NCBI GenBank assembly: GCA_947623455.1
Contig: OX392540.1
Location: forward strand, 6,713,432-6,777,431
Source of the DNA: Mimachlamys varia
Lineage: Eukaryota; Mollusca; Bivalvia; Pectinida; Pectinidae
DNA: 64,000 nucleotides
Reading direction: 5' to 3'
Shown here: piece by piece, positions 1 to 15,100 of the stretch
Position numbering within the stretch: position 1 is the stretch's first letter
Layout: every line of letters begins with the position of its first letter
Notes under the pieces: model-generated
Told to the model about the DNA's origin: nothing
Databases searched by the model: none
Seen by the model: the letters and a program-made list of their open reading frames with translations, nothing else
Position numbers and translations under genes: made by a program

Positions 1-142
1 ATATATGGTCGCTGTTGCCGTCTTTTTCTGTAGCGACACACTTGATGTTAAACCTATAGGTGCCGCTGTAGTGGAACAGGTAGGACGTCTTGTGGTGGGC
101 ACTGTCTTCCTCTCCGACCTGCTCACAGAAAATAACAGGCGA
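1..142 (-). CDS. TRAPPC9: TRAPPC9 exon 23, cut by the window edge
   Basis: It encodes [17 protein letters not shown], equivalent to the family LFLYTGDFFLHIRF near the C-terminus. The acceptor is gactacag. The frame is open to base 1, so the end of the protein lies outside the window. Confidence 0.82.
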
Positions 143-3100
143 CTGTAGTCAATCCTATACATATCATACTAACGGGAGGAAATCCTAAACGCTCAGTTTG
201 GTTTGGTTGTTTTTACATCCTAAACGACAGCCTCCTGGTGTCAGCGATGTGACAGTGGGTGTATATGTTGAATACGCATGTGTGCTCGGAATGAAAACCA
301 TGAATAAGATTTATGTGTGTACAATCTTGGGAGAAATAAATCTAGAATCTAACTTTTCAATTGAAAACAGTATTTGGCTTTTGAAAAGTAGAAAACAAGT
401 CTCTTCAAGGTTTTTCCCAAATAATTAATAAAGAAGGTTTTTTCCAATTAATTGAAAAAGGAAGGTTTTCCCATATAATTGACAAAAAAACGTGATGTTG
501 GAGTCTCCCACCAAAATATGGGGAGTTGGAAAGTATGTTTAACTTATGATAAGAACCTTCCCTTCATATAAACAATTTTTCTTAGTCTTTATTTGGAATA
601 TGTACTTACACTGGTAAGTTGGTAGGTCTGGGCACCGAGCACAGTAACAAGGTCAGTGTCCCGAGAGTGACCGGAGGTGTGGTCAGTCAGAAGTCCACAG
701 CTGACCGTCAGAACAGCACTGGTGTAAGATACACCTGTAGAGAGAACACAGAAGTCTTAAGTTCGTCTTTTATTACAGAGCTAAAGGTATTGATTCAGTT
801 GTGTCAAAAATAGGTAAGTACAGTTGAATCTTGTTTTTCCGATTAGAAATCTATTCGGTGATTACGACAATCAGAAAGGTCGCTTTATAGAGGCACTCGG
901 CTAGATCAATTTTCCAATATGGCGTCTTCCAGTATAGAAGAGAGATTTAGCATCACCAGCTTTAAAGAGTTCCCGAAAAAAGCCATAGATGCTCTATTGA
1001 AAAAAAAGATGTGTATCTTTCTGTTAAGACGGCTGGAGGCAAACGTTTAGTGTACCAGGCCTTTCAGCCTATGTGGTGTGACCAGCGATCACCATATTGG
1101 TTTGTTTTGATATGTACGGGATATCCCGACCGGATGTAGGCCAGGGATGAAAGAAGTGATATGAATGGCTATTATTTTTAGTACGAAAACGAGAGTTTCT
1201 TTCCATTTTAGCCCACAGTATGCAAATGTCAGAGAAGTGTACCGTGGATTTTCGACGATGGGACAAATATGGAGTATTCCATTGATGTTTTAATGCCAGT
1301 GTAAGCCTACTTCACAGTTACGTTTGTGACACTTACCGTCACAGAAGGTGATAAAGATTTCTACGTGGACGACTTTACCAGTACACACTACGGGAATGGA
1401 ATGGGCACACTTACTGGCACGGAAGGTGATAAGGATTTCTAAGTGGACGACTTTACCAGTACACACTACGGGAATGGAATGGGCACACTTACTGGCACGG
1501 AAGGTGATGAGGATTTCTAAGTGGACCACTTCACCAGTACACACTACGGGAATGGAATGGGCACACTTACCGGCACGGAAGGTGATAAGGATTTCTACGT
1601 GGACGACTTTACCAGTACACACTACGGGAATGGAATGGGCACACTTACTGGCACGGAAGGTGATAAGGATTTCTAAGTGGACGACTTTACCAGTACACAC
1701 TACGGGAATGGAATGGGCACACTTACTGGCACGGAAGGTGATGAGGATTTCTAAGTGGACCACTTCACCAGTACACACTACGGGAATGGAATGGGCACAC
1801 TTACCGGCGCGGAAGGTGATAAGGATTTCTACGTGGACGACTTTACCAGTACACACTACGGGAATGGAATGGGCACACTTACTGGCACGGAAGGTGATAA
1901 GGATTTCTAAGTGGACGACTTTACCAGTACACACTACGGGAATGGAATGGGCACACTTACTGGCACAGAAGGTGATGAGGATTTCTAAGTGGACCACTTT
2001 ACCAGTACACACTACGGGAATATAATGGGCACACTTACCGGCACGGAAGGTGATGAGGATTTCTAAGTGGACCACTTTACCAGTACACACTACGGGAATG
2101 GAATGGGCACACTTACCGGCGCGGAAGTTGATAAGGATTTCTACATGGATCACTTGACCAGTACACACTACGGGAATGGAATGGGCACACTTACCGGCAC
2201 GGAAGGTGATAAGGATTTCTATGTGGACCACTTTACCAGTACACACTACGGGAATGGAATGGGCACACTTACCGGCACTGAAGGTGATGAGGATTTCCAC
2301 ATGGACGACTTTACCAGTACACTACGGGAATGGAATGGGCACACTTACCGGCGCGGAAGGTGATAAGGATTTCTAAGTGGACAACTTGACCAGTACACTA
2401 CGGGAATAGAATGGGCACACTTACCGGCGCGGAAGGTGATAAGGATTTCTAAGTGGACCACTTGACCAGTACACACTACGGGAATGGAATGGGCACACTT
2501 ACCGGCGCGGAAGTTGATAAGGATTTCTAAGTGGACCACTTGACCAGTACACACTACGGGAATGGAATGGGCACACTTACCGGCGCGGAAGGTGATAAGG
2601 ATTTCTAAGTGGACCACTTGACCAGTACACTACGGGAATAGAATGGGCACACTTACCGGCGCGGAAGGTGATAAGGATTTCTAAGTGGACAACTTTACCA
2701 GTACACTACGGGAATGGAATGGGCACACTTACTGGCGCGGAAGGTGATAAGGATTTCTACGTGGACCACTTGACCAGTACACACTACGGGAATGGAATGG
2801 GCACACTTACCGGCGCGGAAGGTGATGAGGATTTCTACGTTGACGACTTTACCAGTACACACTACGGGAATGGAATGGGCACACTTACCGGCACGGAAGG
2901 TGATAAGGATTTCTACGTGGACAACTTTACCAGTACACTACGGGAATGGAATGGGCACACTTACCAGCGCGGAAGTTGATAAGGATTTCTAAGTGGACCA
3001 CTTGACCAGTACACACTACGGGAATGGAATGGGCACACTTACCGGCGCGGAAGGTGATAAGGATTTCTAAGTGGACCACTTGACCAGTACACTACGGGAA

Positions 3101-6100
3101 TAGAATGGGCACACTTACCGGCGCGGAAGGTGATAAGGATATCCAAGTGGACAACTTTACCAGTACACTACGGGAATGGAATGGGCACACTTACTGGCGC
3201 GGAAGGTGATAAGGATTTCTACGTGGACCACTTGACCAGTACACACTACGGGAATGGAATGGGCACACTTACCGGCGCGGAAGGTGATGAGGATTTCTAC
3301 GTTGACGACTTTACCAGTACACACTACGGGAATGGAATGGGCACACTTACCGGCACGGAAGGTGATAAGGATTTCTACGTGGACAACTTTACCAGTACAC
3401 TACGGGAATGGAATGGGCACACTTACCGGCGCGGAAGTTGATAAGGATTTCTAAGTGGACCACTTGACCAGTACACACTACGGGAATGGAATGGGCACAC
3501 TTACCGGCGCGGAAGGTGATAAGGATTTCTACGTGGACAACTTGACCAGTACACACTACGGGAATGGAATGGGCACACTTACCGGCGCGGAAGTTGATAA
3601 GGATTTCTAAGTGGACCACTTGACCAGTACACACTACGGGAATGGAATGGGCACACTTACCGGCGCGGAAGTTGATAAGGATTTCTAAGTGGACCACTTG
3701 ACCAGTACACACTACAGGAATGGAATGGGCACACTTACCGGCGCGGAAGTTGATAAGGATTTCTAAGTGGACCACTTGACCAGTACACACTACGGGAATG
3801 GAATGGGCACACTTACCGGCGCGGAAGTTGATAAGGATTTCTAAGTGGACCACTTGACCAGTACACACTACGGGAATGGAATGGGCACACTTACCGGCGC
3901 GGAAGGTGATAAGGATTTCTAAGTGGACCACTTGACCAGTACACACTACGGGAATGGAATGGGCACACTTACCGGCGCGGAAGGTGATAAGGATTTCTAA
4001 GTGGACCACTTGACCAGTACACACTACGGGAATGGAATGGGCACACTTACCGGCGCGGAAGTTGATGAGGATTTCTAAGTGGACCACTTGACCAGTACAC
4101 ACTACGGGAATGGAATGGGCACACTTACCGGCGCGGAAGGTGATAAGGATTTCTAAGTGGACCACTTGACCAGTACACTACGGGAATAGAATGGGCACAC
4201 TTACTGGCGCGGAAGGTGATAAGGATTTCTACGTGGACCACTTGACCAGTACACACTACGGGAATGGAATGGGCACACTTACCGGCGCGGAAGGTGATGA
4301 GGATTTCTACGTTGACGACTTTACCAGTACACACTACGGGAATGGAATGGGCACACTTACCGGCACGGAAGGTGATAAGGATTTCTACGTGGACAACTTT
4401 ACCAGTACACTACGGGAATGGAATGGGCACACTTACCGGCGCGGAAGTTGATAAGGATTTCTAAGTGGACCACTTGACCAGTACACACTATGGGAATGGA
4501 ATGGGCACACTTACCGGCGCGGAAGGTGATAAGGATTTCTATGTGGACAACTTGACCAGTACACACTACGGGAATGGAATGGGCACACTTACCGGCGCGG
4601 AAGTTGATAAGGATTTCTAAGTGGACCACTTGACCAGTACACACTACGGGAATGGAATGGGCTTACTTACCGGCGCGGAAGTTGATAAGGATTTCTAAGT
4701 GGACCACTTGACCAGTACACACTACAGGAATGGAATGGGCACACTTACCGGCGCGGAAGTTGATAAGGATTTCTAAGTGGACCACTTGACCAGTACACAC
4801 TACGGGAATGGAATGGGCACACTTACCGGCGCGGAAGGTGATAAGGATTTCTAAGTGGACCACTTTACCAGTACACACTACGGGAATGGAATGGGCACAC
4901 TTACCGGCGCGGAAGTTGATAAGGATTTCTAAGTGGACCACTTGACCAGTACACACTACGGGAATGGAATGGGCACACTTACCGGCGCGGAAGGTGATAA
5001 GGATTTCTAAGTGGACCACTTTACCAGTACACACTACAGGAATGGAATGGGCACACTTACCGGCGAGGAAGGTGATGAGGATTTCTAAGTGGACCACTTG
5101 ACCAATACACACTACGGGAATGGAATTGGCACACTTACCGGCGCGGAAGGTGATAAGGATTTCTAAGTGGACCACTTTACCAGTACACTACAGGAATGGA
5201 ATGGGCACACTTACCGGCACGGAAGGTGATAAGGATTTCTATGCTGACCACTTGACCAGTACACACTACGGGAATGGAATGGGCACACTTACCGGCGCGG
5301 AAGGTGATAAGGATTTCTACGTGGACGTCTTGACCAGTACACACTACGGGAATGGAATGGGCACACTTACCGGCGCGGAAGTTGATAAGGATTTCTAAGT
5401 GGACCACTTGACCAGTACACACTACGGGAATGGAATGGGCACACTTACCGGCGCGGAAGGTGATAAGGATTTCTAAGTGGACCACTTTACCAGTACACAC
5501 TACAGGAATGGAATGGGCACACTTACCGGCGAGGAAGGTGATGAGGATTTCTAAGTGGACCACTTGACCAATACACACTACGGGAATGGAATTGGCACAC
5601 TTACCGGCGCGGAAGGTGATAAGGATTTCTAAGTGGACCACTTTACCAGTACACTACAGGAATGGAATGGGCACACTTACCGGCACGGAAGGTGATAAGG
5701 ATTTCTACGCTGACCACTTGACCAGTACACACTACGGGAATGGAATGGGCACACTTACCGGCGCGGAAGGTGATAAGGATTTCTACGTGGACGTCTTGAC
5801 CAGTACACACTACGGGAATGGAATGGGCACACTTACCGGCGCGGAAGTTGATAAGGATTTCTAAGTGGACCACTTGACCAGTACACACTACGGGAATGGA
5901 ATGGGCACACTTACCGGCACGGAAGGTGATAAGGATTTCTACGCTGACCACTTGACCAGTACACACTACGGGAATGGAATGGGCCGAGCAGCACTGGTCA
6001 TTAACAGTCACATCTGTAAAATAATCAGAAACGGTCATTTCAGTCTCTCTAATTATACATCTCCAATCCTGATATCCAATCTGTAGAGTTTGAGTAGTGT

Positions 6101-9100
6101 TAGTATATGTTCCTGTGTGGATATATTGGCAGCGAGTGACCAGAACACTGATGTTTGTACATACATTGGTATGTGTATTTTATTTTGGTACATATATAAA
6201 ACGAAGCGTAGCTGAAACCAGTCATTTTGGTTTATATACATGTATATAAAACAAAGTGTAGCTGAAACCAGTCATTTTGGTACATTTAAGGATTAACCTT
6301 TTATTTTGTTTACTTTATGAGATCTTAAATCCAATGGAGCACGAGGTAAATTGTGTAAACGCAAAGAGTTTACATTAAAATTACCAACTATTGTATTGGA
6401 TTTATGATCTCATAATCAAAGGTAATTCTTATATTTACAGTATTTTCCTGTAAATGGTTCATAACTTTTCTGTTCAACTTAGCCTTCATATTCGGACATA
6501 TATATATTTGATTTCAAAACTTGCAAATGTAAAAACGGTCCAATAAATGTAACAGCATAAAGTTTGCATAAGTCGTATCTAGCTCTGCCCATGTCAACTG
6601 TTGATCTGAAAGCTTTGTGTATGTACACTTTGTTGGTCATTTTTCTGATGATGTTGGCAGACTGCAAAACATACTACAATGTAGCTATTCAAGGATTAAC
6701 TTGAACCTATTTTTCATGTTATGGAAAAAAAAACTGAAGTGTACTCTAAATAAACTGCGAAGCGGTTTATGATGGAAGTACACTATTTTTGTGTGTGTTA
6801 AAACACCATAACATAAAAAATAGATTCATGTTAATATTTATAATTTAATCTGCATCAGCCAATCAAAAGCGACGTTACAAACAGCGACATCATTTTTTAA
6901 GTTATGGGCTGATAACATAATTTTTTTACCCAATGAAAATGCTTGTTTCGAACAAGATACAATTATTGAAATGTCACATCAAACACTTACTGGTTTAGAT
7001 ACATAGATCTTTTGATATTTACCAACCCGAAGACAATGTTAAGAAATAATAGAACAGCACCAGTTCAAATTGCGTATTTCCTTTTGGAAAATTGTTTCAG
7101 TTACCTTCTATTAGTTTTATCAATAAAGGCCCAATATACGTAACTTCAGGAAATTTTTCGTGATTCTGGAAAATTATGAAAAAAAATCCAGTTGATAACC
7201 ATGCAAAAATAAGTCTAAAACGAAGTAAAACTGAGCGGTAACTAACAAAACTCTTGACAAAAAATTCCAAAGAATTGAAAATAATTCAGGTGTGGCCACG
7301 TGAACGGACGCGTGTTTACAAATACCGAGTTTCAACTGCTGCTGTACCGGTAACCGCTTCAGAATTCATCTTGAATATTGCTGATATCAGTTAATCTTAA
7401 CTAAATCTATAAATATAATAAGTTATTAGCCTTAATTTTCGCTTCAAGTTTTGCCGAAAGTTCCGTATATTGGGCTTTTAATACAGTAAAATATATTTTC
7501 TAAATATAAAATCAACAACTGTAGAACAAGATAAATCCATCCCCAGACTTACTCCAGGAGACCTCCGACACCTTGATGAGCTCTAGTTGCTGAGGCGACC
7601 ATGACAGATGCTCCGTCCCCATCTTCCCACAATTCTTCGTCCCACACTAGCAGCAGGGGTTAAGGTTGGTAACATAGATACAAACCTAAGATTTAACCGG
7701 ACAATGTAGGATTTTACAATCCTTTGACAGTCAGCTCTGTGTATTACTTAAAGGACTTGAAACATGAACAGATCTATTTTTTTCTTTAAAACAGTATATT
7801 TGTGTTTGGTTTTTCCAGTGTTCATCTACTCAAATTGCTTATCCGTGCTTGGATTAACAACATTGGACGAAAGATTGTTCTCTGTGTAACAGAATATTTT
7901 CTGACGTTTAATTTTGAAAGTGTTTTATGAATCTTCAAATCATATCAACATGTTGACGATTCTTCCCTAATTTTATAGATGTCTGACACTCAACAACCCT
8001 ATTTTACGGACAGTATTTTGTAGATGTCCGACACTCGACAACCCTATTTTACGACAGTATTTTATAGATGTCTGACACTCAACAACCCTATTTCCGACAG
8101 TATTTTATAGATGTCTAAAACTCTACAACCCTATTTTCAAGACAGTATTTTACAGATGTCTGAAACTCAACAACCCTATTTTACAGACAGTATTTTATAG
8201 ATGTCTAAAACTCTACATCCCTATTTTCCAGACAGTATTTTATAGATATCTGACACTCAACAACCCTATTTTCCAGACAGTATTTTACAGATGTCTGAAA
8301 CTCGACAACCCTATTTTACGACAGTATTTTGTAAATGCCTAAAACTCTACAACCCTATGTTACGACAGTATTTTATAGATGTCTGACACTCGACAACCCT
8401 ATTTTACGACAGTATTTTATAGATGTCTGACACTCAACAACCCTATTTTACGACAGTATTTTATAGATGTCTGACACTCAACAACCCTATTTTACAGACA
8501 GTATTTTATAGATGTCTGACACTCAACAACCCTATTTTACGACAGTATTTTATAGATGTCTGACACTCAACAACCCTATTTTACGACAGTATTTTATAGA
8601 TGTCTGACACTCAACAACCCTATTTTACGACAGTATTTTATAGATGTCTGACACTCAACAACCCTATTTTACGACAGTATTTTATAGATGTCTAAAACTC
8701 TACATCCCTATTTTACAGACAGTATTTTATAGATGTCTAAAACTCTACAACCCTATTTTCCAGACAGTATTTTACAGATGTCTGAAACTCAACAACCCTA
8801 TTTTACGACAGTATTTTATAGATGTCTGACACTCGACAACCCTTTTTTACGACAGTATTTTATAGATGTCTGACACTCAACAACCCTATTTTACGACAGT
8901 ATTTTATAGATGTCTGACACTCAACAACCCTATTTTACGACAGTATTTTATAGATGTCTGACACTCGACAACCCTTTTTTACGACAGTATTTTATAGATG
9001 TCTAAAACTCTACATCCCTATTTTCCAGACAGTATTTTATAGATATCTGACACACGACAACCCTATTTTCCAGACAGTATTTTATAGATGTCTAAAACTC

Positions 9101-12100
9101 TACATCCCTATTTTACAGACAGTATTTTATAGATGTCTAAAACTCGACATCCCTATTTTCCAGACAGTATTTTACAGATGTTTGAAACTCAACAACCTTA
9201 TTTTACGACAGTATTTTATAGATATCTGACAATCGACAACCCTATTTTACGACAGTATTTTGTAGATGCCTAAAACTCTACATCCCTATTTTCCAGACAG
9301 TATTTTATAGATGTCTGACAATCAACAACCCTATTTTACGACAGTATTTTATAGATATCTGACAATCGACAACCCTATTTTACGACAGTATTTTATAGAT
9401 GTCTAAAACTCTACAACCCTATTTTCTGGACAGTATTTTATAGATGTCTGACACTCGACAACCCTATTTTCTGGACAGTATTTTGTAGATGTCTGACACT
9501 CGACAACCCTATTTTCCTGACAGTATTTTATAGATGTCTGACAATCAACAACCCTATTTTCTGGACAGTATTTTGTAGACCTCGATCATGTCACCACATC
9601 ATCCGCTGTAACATTTCCATCTTTCTGTGCTGTGTACAACTAACACTGAAATGATAGTCAATAATGCTTAGTTACTTAGTCTCAAGATTTTTGTCTTAGC
9701 AAACAGTAAATTTAAATCGTGATTTCAACTAGAAATTAATACAAGAGAAGCGATACAATGTATTTGGAGGGACACTGACCATTGAAATTCTGATGTTGTT
9801 CTAAGGAACTACACAGCAACTCCACTGAATGCTGTGTGAAAAGTCTTCAAAACTCACGCTGAAAACACATCTGAACTTCACGAATTCAAAGGTTGATGAA
9901 GGTCATTATGAAATTCGGGGTGTATGACCGGGGTGTATGACTGTGGTGTATGACCAGGGTGTATGACCGGGGTGTATGACCGGGGTGTATGACCGGGGTG
10001 TGTGACCGGCATGTATGACCGGGGTGTATGACCGGGGTGTATGACCGGGGTGTATGACCGGGGGTGTATGACCGGGGTGTATGACTGGGGGTGTATGACC
10101 GGGGTGGGGTGTATGACCGGGGTGGGGTGTATGACCGGGTTGGGGTGTATGACCGGGTTGGGGTGTATGACCGGGGTGGGGTGTATGACAGTGGTGTATG
10201 ACCAGGGTGTATGACCGGGGTGGGGTGTATGACCGGGGTGTATGACCGGGTTGTATGACCGGGGTGTATGACCGGGGTGTGTGACCGGGGTGTGTGACCG
10301 GGGTGTGTGACCGGGGTGTGTGACCGGGGTGTGTGTGACCGGGGTGTGTGACCGGGGTGTGTGACCGGGGTGTATGACTGGGGTGTATGACCGGGGTGTA
10401 TGACCGGGGTGTATGACCGGGGTGTATGACCGGGGTGTATGACCGGGGTGTATGACCGGGGTGTATGACCGGGGTGTATGACCAGGGTGTATGAACAGGG
10501 TGTATGACCGGGGTGTATGGGAGATCAGACAAGGATACCATTGACCAGAGTATGTTGATGAAGCTGTCCAGATGTTGGCTGTAGTGGCTGATGGCTGGAG
10601 GAGGTGGCTTGGTCATCTGAAGGCGGTCAGCCACGTCCAGCTCCGGACCGGGGTCAGGAAACTTACACTTCTCTATCTGTATTGTGAGCCTGTAGACAGA
10701 CATTCGAGCCAAAGTTATAAATTTTTAAATATCAGTGGACATTTCCCCTCAATTCCTGTCCCAATACTATTTAATTGTTAAAAAAGAAATAGCTGATTTC
10801 ATAAAAGATATGTAAAAAAGTAAAATAGGAAACATAAGCTTATATTTCTATCAATATATCTAGTAACATCTGCTATAGTTAATTTCTATCCCTATTTCTA
10901 GTAACAACTGCCGTCGTTAATTTCTATCCCTATATATAGCAGCAGTATGACTTACCTGTGTATCTGTTTTGGATGTTTGACTTACCTGTGTATCTGTTTT
11001 GGATGTATGACTTACCTGTGTATCTGTTTTGGATGTTTGACTTATCTGTGTATCTGTTTTGGATGTATGACTTACCTGTGTATCTGTTTTGGATGTTTGA
11101 CTTACCTGTGTATCTGTTTTGGATGTTTGACTTATCTGCGTATCTGTTTTGGATGTATGACTTACCTGTGTATCTATTTTGGATGTTTGACTTACCTGTG
11201 TATCTGTTTTGGATGTTTGACTTATCTGCGTATCTGTTTTGGATGTTTGACTTACCTGCGTATCTGTTTTGGATGTTTGACTTATCTGCGTATCTGTTTT
11301 GGATGTATGACTTACCTGCGTATCTGTTTTGGATGTATGACTTACCTGCGCATCTGTTTTGGATGTATGACTTACCTGAGTATCTGTTTTGGATGTATGA
11401 CCTACCTGTGTATCTGTTTTGGATGTATGACTTACCTGCGTATCTGTTTTGGATCTAACTTAAAGCTGTCGTTGACATTATATTGCATTTCCACCTGCTG
11501 ACTGCACACATTACATACATCAAATGCCAGCACACAGTGGTCAGGGCTGTGGAACAAAGGTCAGTACAGGTCAGTACAGGTCAACTTCCCAATGTTTACA
11601 GATACACCAGATCCCAAAGGGATCTTGGCGCCCACCCATGATTTTCATTCATTCATAGAAAGATGGATCTTTTCCCTTCTTATTTTAACTTTCATTAATG
11701 TGCTTAATCTTAGTTCTATGAATTTTCCTTGAAAATTAATAATAGTTGAAAGGTCTCTGTCAGGAGTTTTGTTTTTCTGATCAGGTCCAAATTCCAAATC
11801 CACTTGAATTTCTTAAAATATAACCATAATATATTTTCATAGTTAAAATGTGAAAGATAATAAAATATCTAATGATTGCATTTTCCTTTCAACATTAGGT
11901 TCGTGACCTAAATGGAATCTTTCTTAGATCCGACTGACCTTTCTGAAGGGAGAGCTTCCCAGGAATGGAAGATAATGGAGGGAAGTATATCGACACTAAA
12001 CGCCATGGAACAGTGTCGACAGTATCCATCCTGTAACCCGGGACCTCCACTGTACTCTACTCTCAACAGGGACTCCACACACTGTAAAGGGAGATAAGAA

Positions 12101-15100
12101 CATCAGATAAAGGGAGATAATAAATATACTGATAAAGGGAGATAATAAATATACTGTTAAAGGGAGATAATAGATATACTGTTAAAGGGAGATAATAAGT
12201 GCACCAGATAAAGGGAGACACGTACATCAGACGAGAGATCCCAGAGGGATCTTGGTGCCTACCATTGATGATTTTTAATTCATTCTTGGACAGATGGATG
12301 TATTCCCTTCTTATTTTTACTTTCATTTATGTATTTACACTAAGTTCTATGTTATTTTTTTATTTATGTATTTTATCTTAGTGCTATCAACTTTGAAATT
12401 TCTTGTGGAAATTAATAATAGTTGAAAAAAGGTGTTTAATCAGTTTGTTTTTCTGATTAATTCTGAAATCCACAATTTTAAGAGATATCCATCTTGTATT
12501 TATTAATAAGGGGAACCTGCATTTGCAATTTGGGAAAGATCTATCTAATACTTCACAAGATATAACGATCACAAATTTTCATGGTCAAAATCCAAGATGG
12601 CTATCTGTCAGCCATTTTGTTTTTCCAATTAGGCCCAAAATCAAAAGAGCACAACTAGGCACCAAGGGGAACCTACATATGAAAATTTAGAAAGATCCAT
12701 CAAATACTTCTCAAGAAATACTGATAACAAACTTTCATTTCAAAATCCAAGATGGCTGCCTTTCAGCCATTTCGTTTTTCCGATCAGTGCCAAAATCAAA
12801 AGAGCACAACTAGGGACCAAGGGAAACCTACATATGCAATTATTTAAGGAAGGATGGAAGGATGACGAATGGACCGGTGGACGGACGATTTGATGATGGT
12901 GGGCTAATAAAGAGAGATAACAATACACAAGATAAAGGGAGATAAGTACATCAGATAAAGGGAGACAAGTACACCAGATAAAGGGAGACAAGTACATCAG
13001 GCAAAGGAAAATATTAAAGTATATTAGTATATCAGAAGAAAGGAGATAAAAATGAGATATATTTCAGCTTGATTGCTTCTGATGGAGAAGAATATTCCAC
13101 ATTAAATCATTGCAGCTTGACCTAATTATAGGCAGAGCTTTGAAAATGCAGTTTCGGAGGTTTGTTATAAACTGATACCAATATTCGAAAACAACGTGTC
13201 AGTCTTTTATCAGATTACGTAATTACATATAATATGTCCCGGAAAATCAAAGATGAATGGACCCCATTTTATAAAGAAATAATAATAATAGAAACCACAA
13301 ACACTTCAGTATTAGTCAGAAATGTCTGGACTCCACAATGCTGAATATTTTCAAGGTTCCTTGGCTCAGATCTGAGCATGTATTTACTTTCCATTTTGAG
13401 GATTGATGCTCACTTGGATATAACCAAGATTTACATGGCGGGTGTCGTTGATGAAGCAGAAAACGCTTACTCTTCCGGAACACCTGGTCTTATTCTCTTG
13501 TGCTTTTACGAGAGTCTCCATGTAAATCTTTCTTTTGTTTCTAATTTGCCCCTAGTTTAATTGATTTTGAGTTCGGATTATGGTTTCGTTGACACTTTGG
13601 TATTCTGTTTTTTTTTTCATGTTCAGGTCTGTTAAATTAAATACATAAATGAGGCCTTATACTCGGATGAAATTTCTGTATTTAACTTATTATTAAATTG
13701 ATTATATTGACATCATTTTTTTTATACCTGGCTACAGCCAGGAACTATTGGCTTACCTTAGAATCATACTCATCAGTGTTGGAGTGTTCGGAAGACTGTG
13801 ACCCTACAACAGTGGAAGCAAACAAATATAACTGATACACTGTTTGTAATATTGACCATGAAATTATCCCCCAAATAACATGCTCATCTAAGCTACAGCT
13901 GGTCAAGAGAGGACTAATACCCCAGGTCTGCTTCTGGATAATCCAATTTGACGCCATTAATGTAATGTTAAATGCCATAAGGCCTTAATGGTCACCTCAG
14001 TTTTGATATACAGTGGACTCCACTTAATATCACCTCTGTTAATATCACATTCCTCTTTATATCATGTTTTTCCCAAGCACCATTTATCTCTCTATATAAT
14101 CTATGTTATTCTATTTGGTTAATATCATGTATTTTGAGGTGAATTCCTCTTAATATTATGTTTTTCTTAATATTATGTTTTTTTTAACGAATCACATAAA
14201 ATATCCAGAAAATGATGTCATTTCTATTTATTTCAGATACAACTTGTATAACATTTTGCAAAGAAAATAAAAAATAACCCCAAAAATGTTTTTTAATTGA
14301 AATAATGTTATCTCTTTATATTGAAACATCTTCATATGTACATTGAATAGCTTACATTTAGCTATGGAGATTGGAAATGCACTAGATTTAGTGGAAAAAC
14401 ATGTTTCTCTTAATGTCAAATTCCTGTTAATATCATGTTTTTGTCTGACAAATGCATTATGATATAAAGATGAGTGCACTGTATTAGTACCCGTAACTTT
14501 TGTTGCTGTGTCCTTAAACTGAAATTATTATTAACCGGTCCAAGTTTGAACTAGAACACTGAAAGGTCAGCAATGGTCCAGTTTAAGGCTACATAATCTC
14601 TCTAAATCATCATGAATTCTTGACCAAATGGTCAAACCAAGTGACTTTGATGATCTTTATTCAACTGACCTCTCAAAAGTGTACAGTTATGTAGACCTCT
14701 TTGAATCTGTGACTTTGACTCCTTGTTTAATTCCGACCAACTTTGCTTCATAATGGCATAACAAAATGTTCATCAGTAAAAGGCTACATGTGACTTTGAC
14801 CTGTGACCTTAACATTTTGCCAGTTGATTCGCTGCTTAATTCCAATCAGCTTTGCTTAATGTCATGATAACAATATGTTCATCAGTGAAAAGCAACAAAA
14901 TTTGACCTTGACATTTGACCTGATGACCTTAACTTATGATCAGTTGACTCGTTGCTTTATTCCAATCAACTTTGCTTAATGTCATAACAAAATGATCATC
15001 AGTGAAAAAATAAGTAATTTGAAAGTGACTTTTGACCCGATTACCTTGACCTAGGATTATGACCTCAGTAGTAATTTTTGTAATTTGAACATCTTGACCA

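Noticed and set aside
1348..2025. Long plus-strand ORF in the 78-bp array
   Set aside because: It is the antisense of the exon 21-derived repeat; the unit happens to lack stops on this strand too.
9906..10538. Translation of the Pro/His/Thr-rich 13-bp array as part of TRAPPC9
   Set aside because: Ending exon 19 at ATG|gtatcc restores both phase and homology with exon 20; the array is better read as intron.
10947..11501. 184-codon plus-strand Cys/Tyr-rich repeat ORF
   Set aside because: A 30-bp period is 10 codons, so a stop-free unit gives a long frame automatically; the sense is the TRAPPC9 donor on the other strand.
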